64,000 bases of DNA from Rudanella sp031411995 (lineage in GTDB: Bacteria; Bacteroidota; Bacteroidia; Cytophagales; Spirosomataceae). The DNA lies in contig JANOCD010000047.1 in NCBI GenBank assembly GCA_031411995.1, positions 62,001 to 126,000 on the forward strand, given 5' to 3'. A program made the translations under genes and the position numbers. The notes below the pieces were generated by a model that was not told the DNA's origin, ran no database searches, and was given only the letters and a program-made list of their open reading frames with translations. Position 1 is the stretch's first letter; each line of letters opens with the position of its first letter. Shown here one piece after another: positions 9,652 to 19,400 of the stretch.

Positions 9652-10458
9652 TTGAAAACCCTTTTTTTCTGCCCCATGTGGGGCATGGAATCCCTGACCT
9701 ACGCCGAAGCCGCCAAACGGGTGAAAGCCGCCGGATACGACGGGATGGAGATTGCCGCCCGCGACAAAAAATATGGGGAAGTGTGGAAAGCCATGCGCGA
9801 CAATGGTCTTGAACTAATCCTGATGGCTTTTGGCGGCAGTGCAACCTTCGCCGAGCACAAACCTAAATTCCGGGACGACCTGCTCGAATTAGTTGCTCAG
9901 AAACCCTTGTTCATCAACGCGCATACCGGCAAAGACTTTTTTACCTACGAACAAAACGCCGAGTTGATTCAGGTGGCTGTCGAGGTGCAAAAGCAGTCGG
10001 GCGTGAAAATCCTGCACGAAACGCACCGGGGGCGGTTTTCTTACTCGGCTCCGGCTATTCAGTACTATATTCAGAACATCGCCGATCTGCGGCTGACCGG
10101 CGATTTTTCGCATTGGGTCAACGTGGCCGAGTCGTATCTGGCCGATCAGGCGGGTAACATGACCCGCGCCATGGAGCGCACCGACCATATTCATTGCCGG
10201 GTTGGGCAACCCGAAGCCCCGCAGGTGAGCGACCCCCGCGCCCCCGAGTGGCAAAACGCGCTCGAAACCCACGCCAAATGGTGGGACATAATCCGGCAAC
10301 GTCACCTCGCGGCTAACGCCCCAACGCTGACCGTGACCTGTGAGTTTGGCCCCGCACCCGGCTACCTCCCCACGCTGCCCTACACGAATCAACCCGTTGT
10401 GAGTCAGTGGGATGTGAATGTGTTTATGATGGAATACCTGAAAAAACGTTGGAAATGA
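9652..10458 (+). CDS. Sugar phosphate isomerase/epimerase-like TIM barrel protein
   Basis: A 268-residue xylose-isomerase-like TIM barrel (AP endonuclease 2 superfamily) that probably isomerises or epimerises a small sugar. The start shown is a TTG, because the first beta strand (KTLFFCPMWGME) begins there; ATGs at 9676 and 9685 would cut into that strand. Metal-site candidates include the glutamates and histidines in ILHETHRGRFSY, LTGDFSHW, DHIHCRVG and VTCEFGPAPG. Its TGA overlaps the ATG of the GH5 gene (ATGA), so the two are translationally coupled and probably act on the same sugar source. Confidence 0.85.
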   Translation: MKTLFFCPMWGMESLTYAEAAKRVKAAGYDGMEIAARDKKYGEVWKAMRDNGLELILMAFGGSATFAEHKPKFRDDLLELVAQKPLFINAHTGKDFFTYEQNAELIQVAVEVQKQSGVKILHETHRGRFSYSAPAIQYYIQNIADLRLTGDFSHWVNVAESYLADQAGNMTRAMERTDHIHCRVGQPEAPQVSDPRAPEWQNALETHAKWWDIIRQRHLAANAPTLTVTCEFGPAPGYLPTLPYTNQPVVSQWDVNVFMMEYLKKRWK

Positions 10459-11606
10459 ACAGACGCGCTTTTATCCAAACTTCTCTTGTTACGTCGGTGG
10501 TGGCTCCGGCAATCGTCACGCAGACTGGTTCAGTTTTTCCGTCGTTGGATCGCCGGAACGCGCAATCCCTTGACGTACTTTCTAATACCCTACCGCGTTG
10601 GCGGGGCTTCAATTTGCTGGAGAAGTTTGTGGGTAGGCCACGCCGTAACGACGGACCGAACCCGGATGCCAACCGGGGAGGCCGACGGAGGGGCGTTTAC
10701 CGCGAAAGTGATTTTGAGTGGATTGCCAATTGGGGCTTCGACTTTGTGCGGTTGCCCATGTCCTACCAATGCTGGTCGCCGGGTGATCCCGATCATTGGA
10801 CGGAGTTAGACGAAACCGTGTTGAAAGAAGTCGATCAGGCGGTGGCGTTTGGGAAGCAACACAAAATCCACGTCAACCTGAACATGCACCGGATTCCGGG
10901 TTATTGCGTGAATCCACCCGCCGAACCGCTCGATCTCTGGACCGACGATCGCGCCCTCGAAGCCGCCGTTTTTCATTGGAAACACCTCGCTCAACGTTAC
11001 AAAGGCATTCCCAATACCGAAGTCAGCTTCGACCTCATCAACGAACCGGCGAAGGTAGACGAAGCCAATTATGTGCGTGTCGTGAAAACACTTGTCGAAG
11101 GAATCCGCTCTGTTGACCCCGACCGGCTCATTGTGGCTGATGGGTTGCAATATGGTACTATTCCGGTGTATGGGCTGGTCAATATGGGGTTGGGGCAAAG
11201 CACGCGGGGTTACGGCCCCATGACCGTGAGCCACTATCAGGCAAACTGGGTGTCGGGCAGCAGCGATTGGCCTGTTCCAACCTGGCCGACAGCCGGAAAA
11301 GGACCAAACTGGAATGCCGACAAGTTGCAAAAGAGCATGATTGACCCCTGGCAAAAGCTACAGTCTCAGGGTGTTGGCGTGCATGTGGGCGAGTGGGGAT
11401 GCTACAACAGAACCCCGCACGACGTGGCTTTGGCCTGGATGGAAGACCAGCTCAAACTCTGGCAAGCGGCAGGGTGGGGGTGGAGTCTCTGGAATTTCCG
11501 GGGGGCATTTGGCATCCTCAATAGCGACCGCCCCGATGTGGTTTATAAGGACTACAAGGGTGAAAAACTCGACGAAAAAATGCTGGCTTTGTTGCAGCGA
11601 TATTAA
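10455..11606 (+). CDS. Glycoside hydrolase family 5-type secreted glycosidase
   Basis: A 383-residue (beta/alpha)8 glycosidase of the cellulase (GH5) clan. It starts with a twin-arginine leader (MNRRAFIQTSLVTSVVAPA), so export is probably via Tat. Signature pieces: WGFDFVRLPMSYQCW, NLMHRIPGY-type strand 'HVNLNMHRIPGY', the acid/base glutamate in SFDLINEPAK (about residue 200), and the nucleophile glutamate in GVHVGEWGCYN near residue 317. Start chosen at the ATG overlapping the previous stop, which yields the RR motif; an upstream in-frame ATG at 10407 would lie inside the isomerase gene. Exact polysaccharide substrate not deducible. Confidence 0.9.
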   Translation: MNRRAFIQTSLVTSVVAPAIVTQTGSVFPSLDRRNAQSLDVLSNTLPRWRGFNLLEKFVGRPRRNDGPNPDANRGGRRRGVYRESDFEWIANWGFDFVRLPMSYQCWSPGDPDHWTELDETVLKEVDQAVAFGKQHKIHVNLNMHRIPGYCVNPPAEPLDLWTDDRALEAAVFHWKHLAQRYKGIPNTEVSFDLINEPAKVDEANYVRVVKTLVEGIRSVDPDRLIVADGLQYGTIPVYGLVNMGLGQSTRGYGPMTVSHYQANWVSGSSDWPVPTWPTAGKGPNWNADKLQKSMIDPWQKLQSQGVGVHVGEWGCYNRTPHDVALAWMEDQLKLWQAAGWGWSLWNFRGAFGILNSDRPDVVYKDYKGEKLDEKMLALLQRY

Positions 11607-12110
11607 ATGAACATCAAAGACCTCCTGAATGCCTTTCCCCGCGCCGGGCGGGTTGACTGGATCGGCATCCGACCCGAAAAACGCGGCACGGTTAGCGTGA
11701 TTGATTCTGTTCACGTGTCGGAAAAAGAAGGCTTAATTGGCGATCATTACTCCGGCCATAGCGACGGACCGGCCAATGGCAAGCGGCACGTAACACTGAT
11801 TCAGGGGGAACACCTGCCCGCTATTGCTTCCTATGTGGGTCGCGATGGGGTTGACCCGGCTGAATTGCGCCGAAATATTGTGGTGTCGGGCGTAAACCTG
11901 CTGACGCTCAAAGGACAAACGTTCCAGATCGGCGATGCTGTGCTGAAATATACGGGCGAGTGTCATCCCTGCACAAAAATGGAAGTGGCTCTGGGGCCGG
12001 GCGGCTACAACGCTGTGCGCGGACACGGGGGAATCACAGCGCGGGTGGTGCAAAGCGGAACTATTCGGGTTGGCGATTCGGTGACGGTTACTTCTCCGGG
12101 TCAGCTTTGA
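11607..12110 (+). CDS. MOSC domain protein
   Basis: A 167-residue stand-alone MOSC (MoCo sulfurase C-terminal) domain of the YiiM/YuaD kind, expected to carry sulfur or bind molybdenum cofactor. The conserved cysteine is in TGECHPCTKME (about residues 114-124), and GLIGDHYSG and RRNIVVSGVNL are typical of the family. It begins on the base after the GH5 stop, so it belongs to that transcript, though a functional link is not obvious. Its last 23 bp overlap the convergent gene that follows. Confidence 0.9.
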   Translation: MNIKDLLNAFPRAGRVDWIGIRPEKRGTVSVIDSVHVSEKEGLIGDHYSGHSDGPANGKRHVTLIQGEHLPAIASYVGRDGVDPAELRRNIVVSGVNLLTLKGQTFQIGDAVLKYTGECHPCTKMEVALGPGGYNAVRGHGGITARVVQSGTIRVGDSVTVTSPGQL

Positions 12111-12852
12111 TGCGCGAAGGCCGTCGACCGGATTTATATAGGGTCAGCCGACGCTGTATGCCATTAATAAGTTCGTAATCAGAGGATTGAAGTACGTCTT
12201 CATCAGCAAAGTCGCAGAACTCCACAAACTGATCGACCTCCACGCCTTTGAGATCAGTGGCCTGATCGACCAGTAAGCGCATCCGTTCGGTGGCGAGTCG
12301 TTGCCGGCGGTATTCCTGCGACAACACAGCCGCTTTCCGGCGACCTTTGGCCTCTTTGCTGAACATTTCGTAGAGCAGGGTAATCCCCGCTCCGTCGGCC
12401 ATCCGGTCGAAAGCCTGCTCGCCGGTAACTTTTCGGGAAGCCGTTGGCTCGGCTAAAAGCTGTTGAATTTCGCGCTTCACTTCCTCATAACGCCTGGCTT
12501 TCACCGTCACTTCGGCAAGGTCGTAGGTGCGGCTAATGTCGAGCGTATAAGGGAGTTTGCTGATGATAATCACCGGTTTATCGGAACCATCCCAGCGGAT
12601 ACCAATTCTGAAATGGGTTTGGCTGGTGGCAATGAGCGAGTCGTTGGGAAGAGCCGTAATGAAAAACCGCCCTTCGGCATTAGTACGCACGCGCTGTGTG
12701 GTACGTTTGTTGGTCACAAACACCCGATCAACGCCTTTCTGATCGGCCTGATCCAACACCATCCCAACCACGTAGCGACCTTGAGCCTGTGCAGGTTTGG
12801 CTCCGATTAACAGGCCGAAAAAAACAAGAATGACGAGACTGAATAGACGCAT
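12088..12852 (-). CDS. Secreted carboxypeptidase-regulatory-like (transthyretin-fold) protein
   Basis: A 254-residue exported protein: signal peptide (FSLVILVFFGLLIGAKPAQAQ), then a transthyretin-like CarboxypepD_reg domain at about residues 25-105 (GMVLDQADQKGVDRVFVTNK, NAEGRFFITAL), then a charged helical region (TVKARRYEEVKREIQQLL onward). Such proteins are common envelope components in Bacteroidota with no assigned activity. The 3' end overlaps the MOSC gene tail to tail by 23 bp, both frames being clearly coding. Confidence 0.85.
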   Translation of the reverse strand: MRLFSLVILVFFGLLIGAKPAQAQGRYVVGMVLDQADQKGVDRVFVTNKRTTQRVRTNAEGRFFITALPNDSLIATSQTHFRIGIRWDGSDKPVIIISKLPYTLDISRTYDLAEVTVKARRYEEVKREIQQLLAEPTASRKVTGEQAFDRMADGAGITLLYEMFSKEAKGRRKAAVLSQEYRRQRLATERMRLLVDQATDLKGVEVDQFVEFCDFADEDVLQSSDYELINGIQRRLTLYKSGRRPSRIKADPEK

Positions 12853-12987
12853 GAGAAGCCGTAAAGGTACTTCTTAACGCAAAGAGACCATCCTTTAGTT
12901 TGGTTAAAAAAGCTTAACGGGCCAAACGGAACCAAGTCGCTTATTCTCTTATCTACCCGACCTAAACCGGTTTGCCGTGGCTTTCTT

Positions 12988-13191
12988 CTACTTGAAATTT
13001 CTTATTGCTGGAGAGTTGGCACCTTGTGCGTGCTGCCAAAAATGCCAATCCTGAGTAGACAGATGCTGTTTTAAATAAGCATCCGCCGATTCGTTATAGA
13101 CCAAATCCTGGTAGTCGCCCGTTTGAAGGCGATAGGTTTTGATGGCACTAATAATACGACCGAAAGCGTCTATCTTGTTCATCAATTGCAT
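12988..13191 (-). CDS. Small hypothetical protein
   Basis: A 67-residue cytosolic-type ORF (MQLMNKIDAFGRIISAIKTY...), no signal peptide, no cysteine, one helical N-terminal half and a polar tail. It sits alone in the gap between two minus-strand genes. Composition is protein-like (Ile/Tyr/Asp-rich, no low-complexity), but I recognise no family, so it may be a chance ORF. Confidence 0.4.
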   Translation of the reverse strand: MQLMNKIDAFGRIISAIKTYRLQTGDYQDLVYNESADAYLKQHLSTQDWHFWQHAQGANSPAIRNFK

Positions 13192-13328
13192 TGGGGTAGC
13201 GGTTTTATCGTGGATTTTTTGTCAGTCAATTGGGATGCAAAAAAGGTACAGTGAAGTTTTTTTCCTCACCGTAACCCGACTTATCCAACCTTGTAGTGGG
13301 GTTTGGGGCTGATAACTGCCAACTTTTT

Positions 13329-14654
13329 TCAGTGTGCGAAAACGGTTCGTTCGATTTTTTCGATGCTGGTGCCTTTGGTTTCGGGCATAATGCGCAGCAC
13401 AAACAGCAGTTGCAGCACCATCATGGTTGTGAAGAACAGGAAGGTATTGCCCCCGCCGACCTGTTCAGATAGATACGGAAACGTGAAGGTGATGATGGCC
13501 GCCATGAACCAGTGGGTGAAACTGCCCAGCGCCTGACCACTTGCCCGCACTTCGTTGGGGAAGATTTCGGAGATAAACACCCAGATGACTGCTCCCTGCG
13601 AGAAACCAAAAAAGGCGATGTAGGCAAACAGCAACAAGGGTACAGTCATGCCGCTGAAATCTTCGACGTAGAAAGCCCGGGCCACCAGACCCAGCGTGAC
13701 AATCAGCCCAATGGAGCCAATTTTCATTAGGGTCCGTCGCCCGTAGCGATCAATCAGGTTCATCGAAATCAGCGTGAAAATGAGGTTGATCAGCCCGATA
13801 CCCGCCGACGACAGCAGCGACGAACTTTTGCCTAAGCCCGTCATTTCAAAAATGCGGGGGGCGTAATAAATGATGGCGTTGATGCCCGATACCTGGTTGA
13901 ACACCGCAAACAGCACCGCCAGCATGATTGGCGTGTTATACTGCCCCGAAAACAGCCTGGTCGACCCTGTTGACCGGGCATTGCTGTGCTGAATGGCGGC
14001 CAGCGTTTCGTTGGCCGTGGTGGGGTCAATCAGGGTTAATATGCCAAGGGCTTCAGCCACGTTTCCGCGTTTGAGCAACAGCCAGCGCGGGCTTTCGGGA
14101 ATGTTGAGCACGGCGATCAGGAAAATGACCGAGGGCAGGGCCTGAATCCCCAGCATCCACCGCCACGATTCGTCGCCCATGTCCGACAGCAGGAAGTTTG
14201 ACAGGTACGCCACCAGAATCCCCAGCACCACATTGAACTGGAACAAGCCCACCAGCTTCCCCCGCGACCGGGCAGGTGAAATCTCGGTGATATACATGGG
14301 AGCCGCCACCGACGATGCACCTACGCCTAGCCCGCCCAGAAACCGAAACAAGAGAAAAATGGGCCAGTTGGGGGCGAGGGCAGTGCCAAGCGAAGCCAGC
14401 AAGTACAGAATGGCAATCCAGAACAGGGTTCGTTTGCGACCCAGCTTTTCGGCAGGAATGCCACCCGTCATGGAGCCAATCACCGTACCGATTAGCGCGA
14501 TGGAAACGGTCAGGCCGTGTTCCCATACATTAAGTTTCCAGAGCACTTGCAGCGACTGCTCAACCCCGGAGATCACGGCTGTGTCGAAGCCGAAGAGGAA
14601 ACCGCCCAGTGCGGCCGTAATTGACCAGAAAAAGATCCGTTGATGTTGACTCAT
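13329..14654 (-). CDS. Sugar porter MFS transporter (XylE/GalP-like)
   Basis: Inner-membrane sugar:proton symporter of 441 residues with 12 predicted helices. Sugar-porter signatures: GFLFGFDTAVISG in helix 1, GKLVGLFQFN and the RSRGK loop, PESPRWLLLKRG after helix 6, NQVSGINAIIYYAP in helix 7, RYGRRTLMKIG, and the C-terminal PETKG. Substrate is probably a hexose or pentose. Possible -7 element CAAAACTA (minus TAGTTTTG) lies at 14684-14691, about 30 bp before the start, without a clear -33 partner. Confidence 0.94.
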   Translation of the reverse strand: MSQHQRIFFWSITAALGGFLFGFDTAVISGVEQSLQVLWKLNVWEHGLTVSIALIGTVIGSMTGGIPAEKLGRKRTLFWIAILYLLASLGTALAPNWPIFLLFRFLGGLGVGASSVAAPMYITEISPARSRGKLVGLFQFNVVLGILVAYLSNFLLSDMGDESWRWMLGIQALPSVIFLIAVLNIPESPRWLLLKRGNVAEALGILTLIDPTTANETLAAIQHSNARSTGSTRLFSGQYNTPIMLAVLFAVFNQVSGINAIIYYAPRIFEMTGLGKSSSLLSSAGIGLINLIFTLISMNLIDRYGRRTLMKIGSIGLIVTLGLVARAFYVEDFSGMTVPLLLFAYIAFFGFSQGAVIWVFISEIFPNEVRASGQALGSFTHWFMAAIITFTFPYLSEQVGGGNTFLFFTTMMVLQLLFVLRIMPETKGTSIEKIERTVFAH

Positions 14655-14869
14655 GGATGACAGGGAAATGTCGTTTGATGAGTCAAAACTATTGCCCCGA
14701 TGCTGCGTAGAGCTTATGAGGATCGTTCAACTATTTTTGAAATTCTATAAAATTTTACTGATCTGATAGTTAGTTAGTTATCCTTAAATTAATTGGACCG
14801 AATTGTGGTAATGTTACGGGGAATTGTGGTTTTGTTGCAAGGTTATTTTGAGGTGTACTCAGGGTTTAC

Positions 14870-16054
14870 TCATCGCTTCCATTTCACCACCAATGCCACT
14901 ACGGCAACCACTGCGAACAGCCCCGATGCGGCAAACGCGGTTTGGGTGCCACCCGCCATGTGGTTATAGAGCCATCCCGAAACCACGGCTCCGATGCCGA
15001 TGCCCGCTTCGAGGGCGATGTACATGGTGGCCATTGCCCGGCCTCGCGTGTGTTCGTCGCTGAGGTCGGCGGTCCAGGCCTGGATGGTGGGGGAGTTGGT
15101 GCCCCACGACAGTCCGAACGCGATGCATCCCGCCCAAAACCAGAGCATGGTGTTTTCGCCAGCTGTTCCCGCTATCACCAATAAACCCATTGCCACGGCC
15201 AAAATAACCGCCGAAACCGTGATCACCGGCACCCGCCCGTAGCGGTCGGAGGTGCGCGAGAAAAAGACCCGAACGGCCAGCGAGGCCACTGTGTAAACCG
15301 TGAAAAACAAGCCCTTATTGGCAATGCCCAGCTTCACGCTGAGGGCCGGAACTACGGTCAATACCGCTCCCGATGAGAACGAGAGCAGCAGCAAAATCCA
15401 GAAAGGCCAGCGGGCGTTACGGTCGAATAACTCGTTGGTTTTGAGCTTGAGCAAGCCAAACCGAAACGGCTCCCGCTCGTGCAGGGTTTCGGGCATTCGG
15501 AGGAGAATCAGAATGGAAAGGAGCGCGAAAACCGAGGAGGTGTAGAACATCGCGTTGAGCGAAAATGAATCAGCCAACCCACTGCCAATGGCCGGCCCCA
15601 GCGACATGCCGGTGGCCGTAAACAAGCCGAGTGAACCCATTGCCTCGCCCCGTCGGTCGGCAGGAACCACGTCGGCCACGTAGGCTGCCGTGGCGGTGGG
15701 TTTGGTGCCGGTCGAGAAACCGTGAATGAGCCGGAGCAGTAAAAAACCCCACACCGAGAGCGCGAGGGGATACATGAACCCGCAGACAAAACACACCACC
15801 GAGCCAAACGCCATCACCGGCACCCGCCCGATGCGGTCGGTGAGTTTGCCGCTGAAGGGCCGCGAGAGGCCCGCCGTGAGGGTAAACAGCGCGATGATCA
15901 GGCCCACGTATTCGCGACCGCCCATGCCTTCGAGGTAGGCGGGCAGTTCGGGAATCATCATGGAAAAACTGGCCGAGAATAAAAAGTTACTCGAACACAG
16001 CAGCCAGAATGGCAGCGTGTAGAGCGAGGGGCGGGAGTGAGTAGCGGTAAGCAT
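14870..16054 (-). CDS. MFS efflux-type transporter
   Basis: A 394-residue 12-helix major facilitator protein. Visible motifs are the loop 2-3 signature FSGKLTDRIGRVPVM (motif A), LIHGFSTGTKPTATAAYVADVVPADRRGEAMG (motif C-like helix 5 region) and the repeated motif A in the second half (RTSDRYGRVPVIT). This pattern is that of drug/metabolite efflux proteins rather than sugar porters. Substrate unknown. A TATCTTTG -7 element lies 24 bp upstream. Confidence 0.9.
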   Translation of the reverse strand: MLTATHSRPSLYTLPFWLLCSSNFLFSASFSMMIPELPAYLEGMGGREYVGLIIALFTLTAGLSRPFSGKLTDRIGRVPVMAFGSVVCFVCGFMYPLALSVWGFLLLRLIHGFSTGTKPTATAAYVADVVPADRRGEAMGSLGLFTATGMSLGPAIGSGLADSFSLNAMFYTSSVFALLSILILLRMPETLHEREPFRFGLLKLKTNELFDRNARWPFWILLLLSFSSGAVLTVVPALSVKLGIANKGLFFTVYTVASLAVRVFFSRTSDRYGRVPVITVSAVILAVAMGLLVIAGTAGENTMLWFWAGCIAFGLSWGTNSPTIQAWTADLSDEHTRGRAMATMYIALEAGIGIGAVVSGWLYNHMAGGTQTAFAASGLFAVVAVVALVVKWKR

Positions 16055-16077
16055 TCATAGTCGTGTTGTACCTGCTA

Positions 16078-16085
16078 CAAAGATA
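16078..16085 (-). promoter_or_regulatory. Bacteroidota -7 element (TATCTTTG) for the MFS efflux gene
   Basis: On the minus strand the sequence TATCTTTG fits the Bacteroidota -7 consensus TAnnTTTG and lies 24 bp upstream of the MFS start codon. I do not see a TTG at the expected -33 distance, so the call rests on one box. Confidence 0.4.
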
Positions 16086-16481
16086 CGACGCATGAACGTT
16101 TCAGATGTAATTAAGTAGTAATCACCTGATTATTGCGATACAAAAAGTTGATATTGTTCAATCGTAATGCCTGAGACGCGAAGCTGTGTAATCGGTAGCC
16201 TTCGGTTCTCCGCAACTAAGACAGTATAATAGACCATCTTTGTCTGTAAAAATACTTGACTATTTTTATCCATATATGTTGAGTGGTTGTCTTGTTTTTA
16301 ACATTTTAATAATGAGTTAGTTAGCGTACGTTATGTTTAAGTAGTATAGTGGATATACGATACAAAAGGAAGAGGGTTGTTTTTCGGATAGCGTTCAAAA
16401 GTAAATTATTATGTAGTTTCATGTGTCAATAGTCAAAGGACTTCGTCTAAGCCCCAGGCCTACCACAATATCTACTGTATC
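16086..16481. other. AT-rich intergenic region between MFS gene and giant adhesin gene
   Basis: About 400 bp, noticeably AT-rich compared with flanking genes, between divergent genes. It holds no ORF I can support, no strong hairpin and no RNA gene I recognise. It must contain the promoter of the giant SprB-repeat gene, but no good TTG/TAnnTTTG pair is evident on the plus strand. Confidence 0.5.
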
Positions 16482-19400
16482 ATGAGTAAATTTCTATTAT
16501 TACTACGCTACATAATAGTTTTTCTTTGCGTTCTGTGTACAATACCAGCATTAGCGCAGGAAAGCAATTGCACCAACGGAATCGACGACGACGGCGATGG
16601 CCTTGTTGACTCTTACGACCCCGATTGCCCCGACTTTCCCCGAACGATCAACTGTGCTCAGGCTAATGTTTGCTACATGCCGCCCATTTATGCCAACCCT
16701 GTGGGGGCTGCTTCTGTATTTGGTACACAAGACCTTATTTTATCGACCAGTGCCCCCATAGCTAAAGTGACGATTCGGAACGCTGATAACTCGTTTACCC
16801 GAACTGTTGTGGTAACCAACACAGGATCAACCATTGTGTCGTTGCCGTTGAGTGTTATCCAATCGACTACTGTCAATACAGCCCAAACAACGAAAGGATT
16901 GATTGTCAGTTCTGATCAGCCCGTTCAGGCAACGTACCGGCAAACGGCCACCAACAACCAGGATATTATTCCGCTAAAATGTGAGGGTGCGCTGGGTCAA
17001 TCGTTTTACCCGGCCAGCCAAACGCGACTTGGTAACATCAACAGCGTGATCGATGAGCGGCATTTTATCTCCGTAATGGCTACGCAACCCGGCACTGTTG
17101 TTACGTTTACGCGACCGGCAGGTTCCTCCCTAACGTTCCAGGGCATCAGCACGTTTCCGCACACGGCCACTCTACAGGCGGGACAAACCTACGTGGTTGC
17201 GTCAAACACAACCAACGCAACCACCTCGGTGAACCAGACAATCAGTGGCGTTCTGGTAACGGCTACCCAGCCAATTGTGGTTAATTCAGGATCGCAGCAT
17301 ACGCCACAACCCTATACCGGCAATCGCGACGCAGGCATGGATCAGCTCGTGCCTATTCGTAGTACCGGTACAAGCTACGTGGCTATGCACGGTCAGAATA
17401 CGGCCAGTAATTCGGACTATCTGATTGTGATTGCTTCGGAAAACGGCACATCGGTCAATATATCCGGGCCTTTAACGGCCGCCGGGACCTCAACGCTGCT
17501 CTCGACCACAAGCCTCAACGCGGGGCAGGTCTACACCTTCAATATGCCCATAGCTCCGAACCGGGCGTTCACGGTCAACACAAGCAAACGAGTGTATGTG
17601 TACCATGTTGCGGCCTACGCGCAGAACGAATATGGTATGGGTATGTTACCCAATATTTCTGTCTGCAACGGAAGCCGACAGATCGACTTTTTCCGTACAT
17701 CGGGGGCCTCATCTGATCAGGCGGTAGCGTTGGTGCCGACCTCAAGTTTGCCGAGTTTGCGGTTTCGGGGACAACCCTACACCGTGTATGGTTCCGTAAT
17801 CGACAATGCAACCGTGGGGGGCGTAGGCTATAGCGTCGTTAACTTTCCTAATGGGAGTATTGCCGCCGTGGGAAACGTAAATCGGGTTTCTGCTAATGAC
17901 CGCATTCATGTGGGGGTTCTGAGCGGAACAGGTGGTAATACAGGAAACTTCGGGTTCTATTCTAATTATGAAGTGAAAATCGACGTGGCTCAGCCGGGTA
18001 CGGGCCTGCCAACCACGTTCTACAGCGCGGGCAAAGTGCCGGTCAATACGGCAACACCCCACTGCCTGACCCTGTCGAGTTGCGGCCCCAACAACCGCAT
18101 TAACAGTGTAGCTTTTGGGCCACACACCCAAAATATTACGTTCTCCGGCTCGTGCATTACCTACACCATGAGCAGCACCGCCCCCATTTGCGCCCGTGAT
18201 ACAATTCGGGTGGGGGTGATCAACGATACCGGGCAGCTTGGGTCGGTTTGCCTCGAATTTGTGAACCAGAACAACGATCTCATTGCCGATGTACTACCCC
18301 AATCAGCCACATTGTGTCAGCCGGGGGCTATTAGTTCGCTGACTGTGACCACAAGGCCCCGCACCATAGCGGGTATACCCAGTTATGCCTTTGAGTGGGT
18401 TGCTCCCGATAAAGCGTTCTACAGTACCTCAGTCATTTCGACTACCGCCATAGGTTTATTTCAGGTTACGGTAATCGACCGGGTTAGTGGCTGTAGGGAT
18501 ACGGCTTCGGCGGTTACCGTTACAGAGAGTGCCAGCATCGCTTTTGGCAGTGCTCCCACAACTGCCTGCACGGGTACCACCAGTACGTACACGGTGCAGA
18601 GTACACCAGGTACCTATGCTTGGAGCGTTACGGGCGGCACTATCATTGGGGGGGGCACGCCAACGAGTCAGTCGGCCATTGTTCGGTGGAGCGGTGCGGG
18701 CAGTGTTCGAGCCCTTATTACGAGTGCCAATGGCTGTACGGCGGCTGCTTCGGTAGCCCTCACTATCAGGCCGGGCTTGTCGCTATCGGCTACCACCCAG
18801 CCCATTTTGTGCGCCGGTGCCACAACGGGAGCCATCGACCTGTCGGTGGTGGGCGGGGCGGCACCGTTCAGTTTTTCGTGGAGCAATGGAGCCACTACCG
18901 AAGACCTGTTGTCGGTGGGGGCGGGGTCGTACACCGTGAGCGCGTCGGATCGGAACGGCTGCGTTTCGGCAACGGCTTTGGTGGTCAGTCTGACTCAGCC
19001 TGCTCCCCTTGTTTCAGTGCTGACCAGCACGAGCGTGACCTGTTTTGGACTCACCAATGGGTCGGTGAGTCAGTCAGTGTCGGGCGGAAAGCCGTTTACA
19101 GTTGGCGCGCCCTATCAATACGTCTGGAGTAACGGAGGCACTACACAACAATTAACCAATGTGGGAGCCGGGTCGTACACCATGACGATTCGGGATGCCA
19201 ACGGCTGCTCTCAAACAGCCACTACAACGGTTAGTCAGCCTGCCTTGCTTGCGCTAACCATCGCCCAACAGCCGGTTGCTTGTGCAGGCGCATCAACGGG
19301 TAGTATTTCGTTAACCGCCACCGGTGGCACACCCGCTTTTGCTTATCGATGGAACGACAATGTTGTGTTGCAGAACCGAACCGGACTGGTGGCGGGGGCC

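Noticed and set aside
16086..16481. ncRNA or tRNA in the AT-rich gap
   Set aside because: No cloverleaf, conserved T-loop or strong terminator could be drawn from the sequence.
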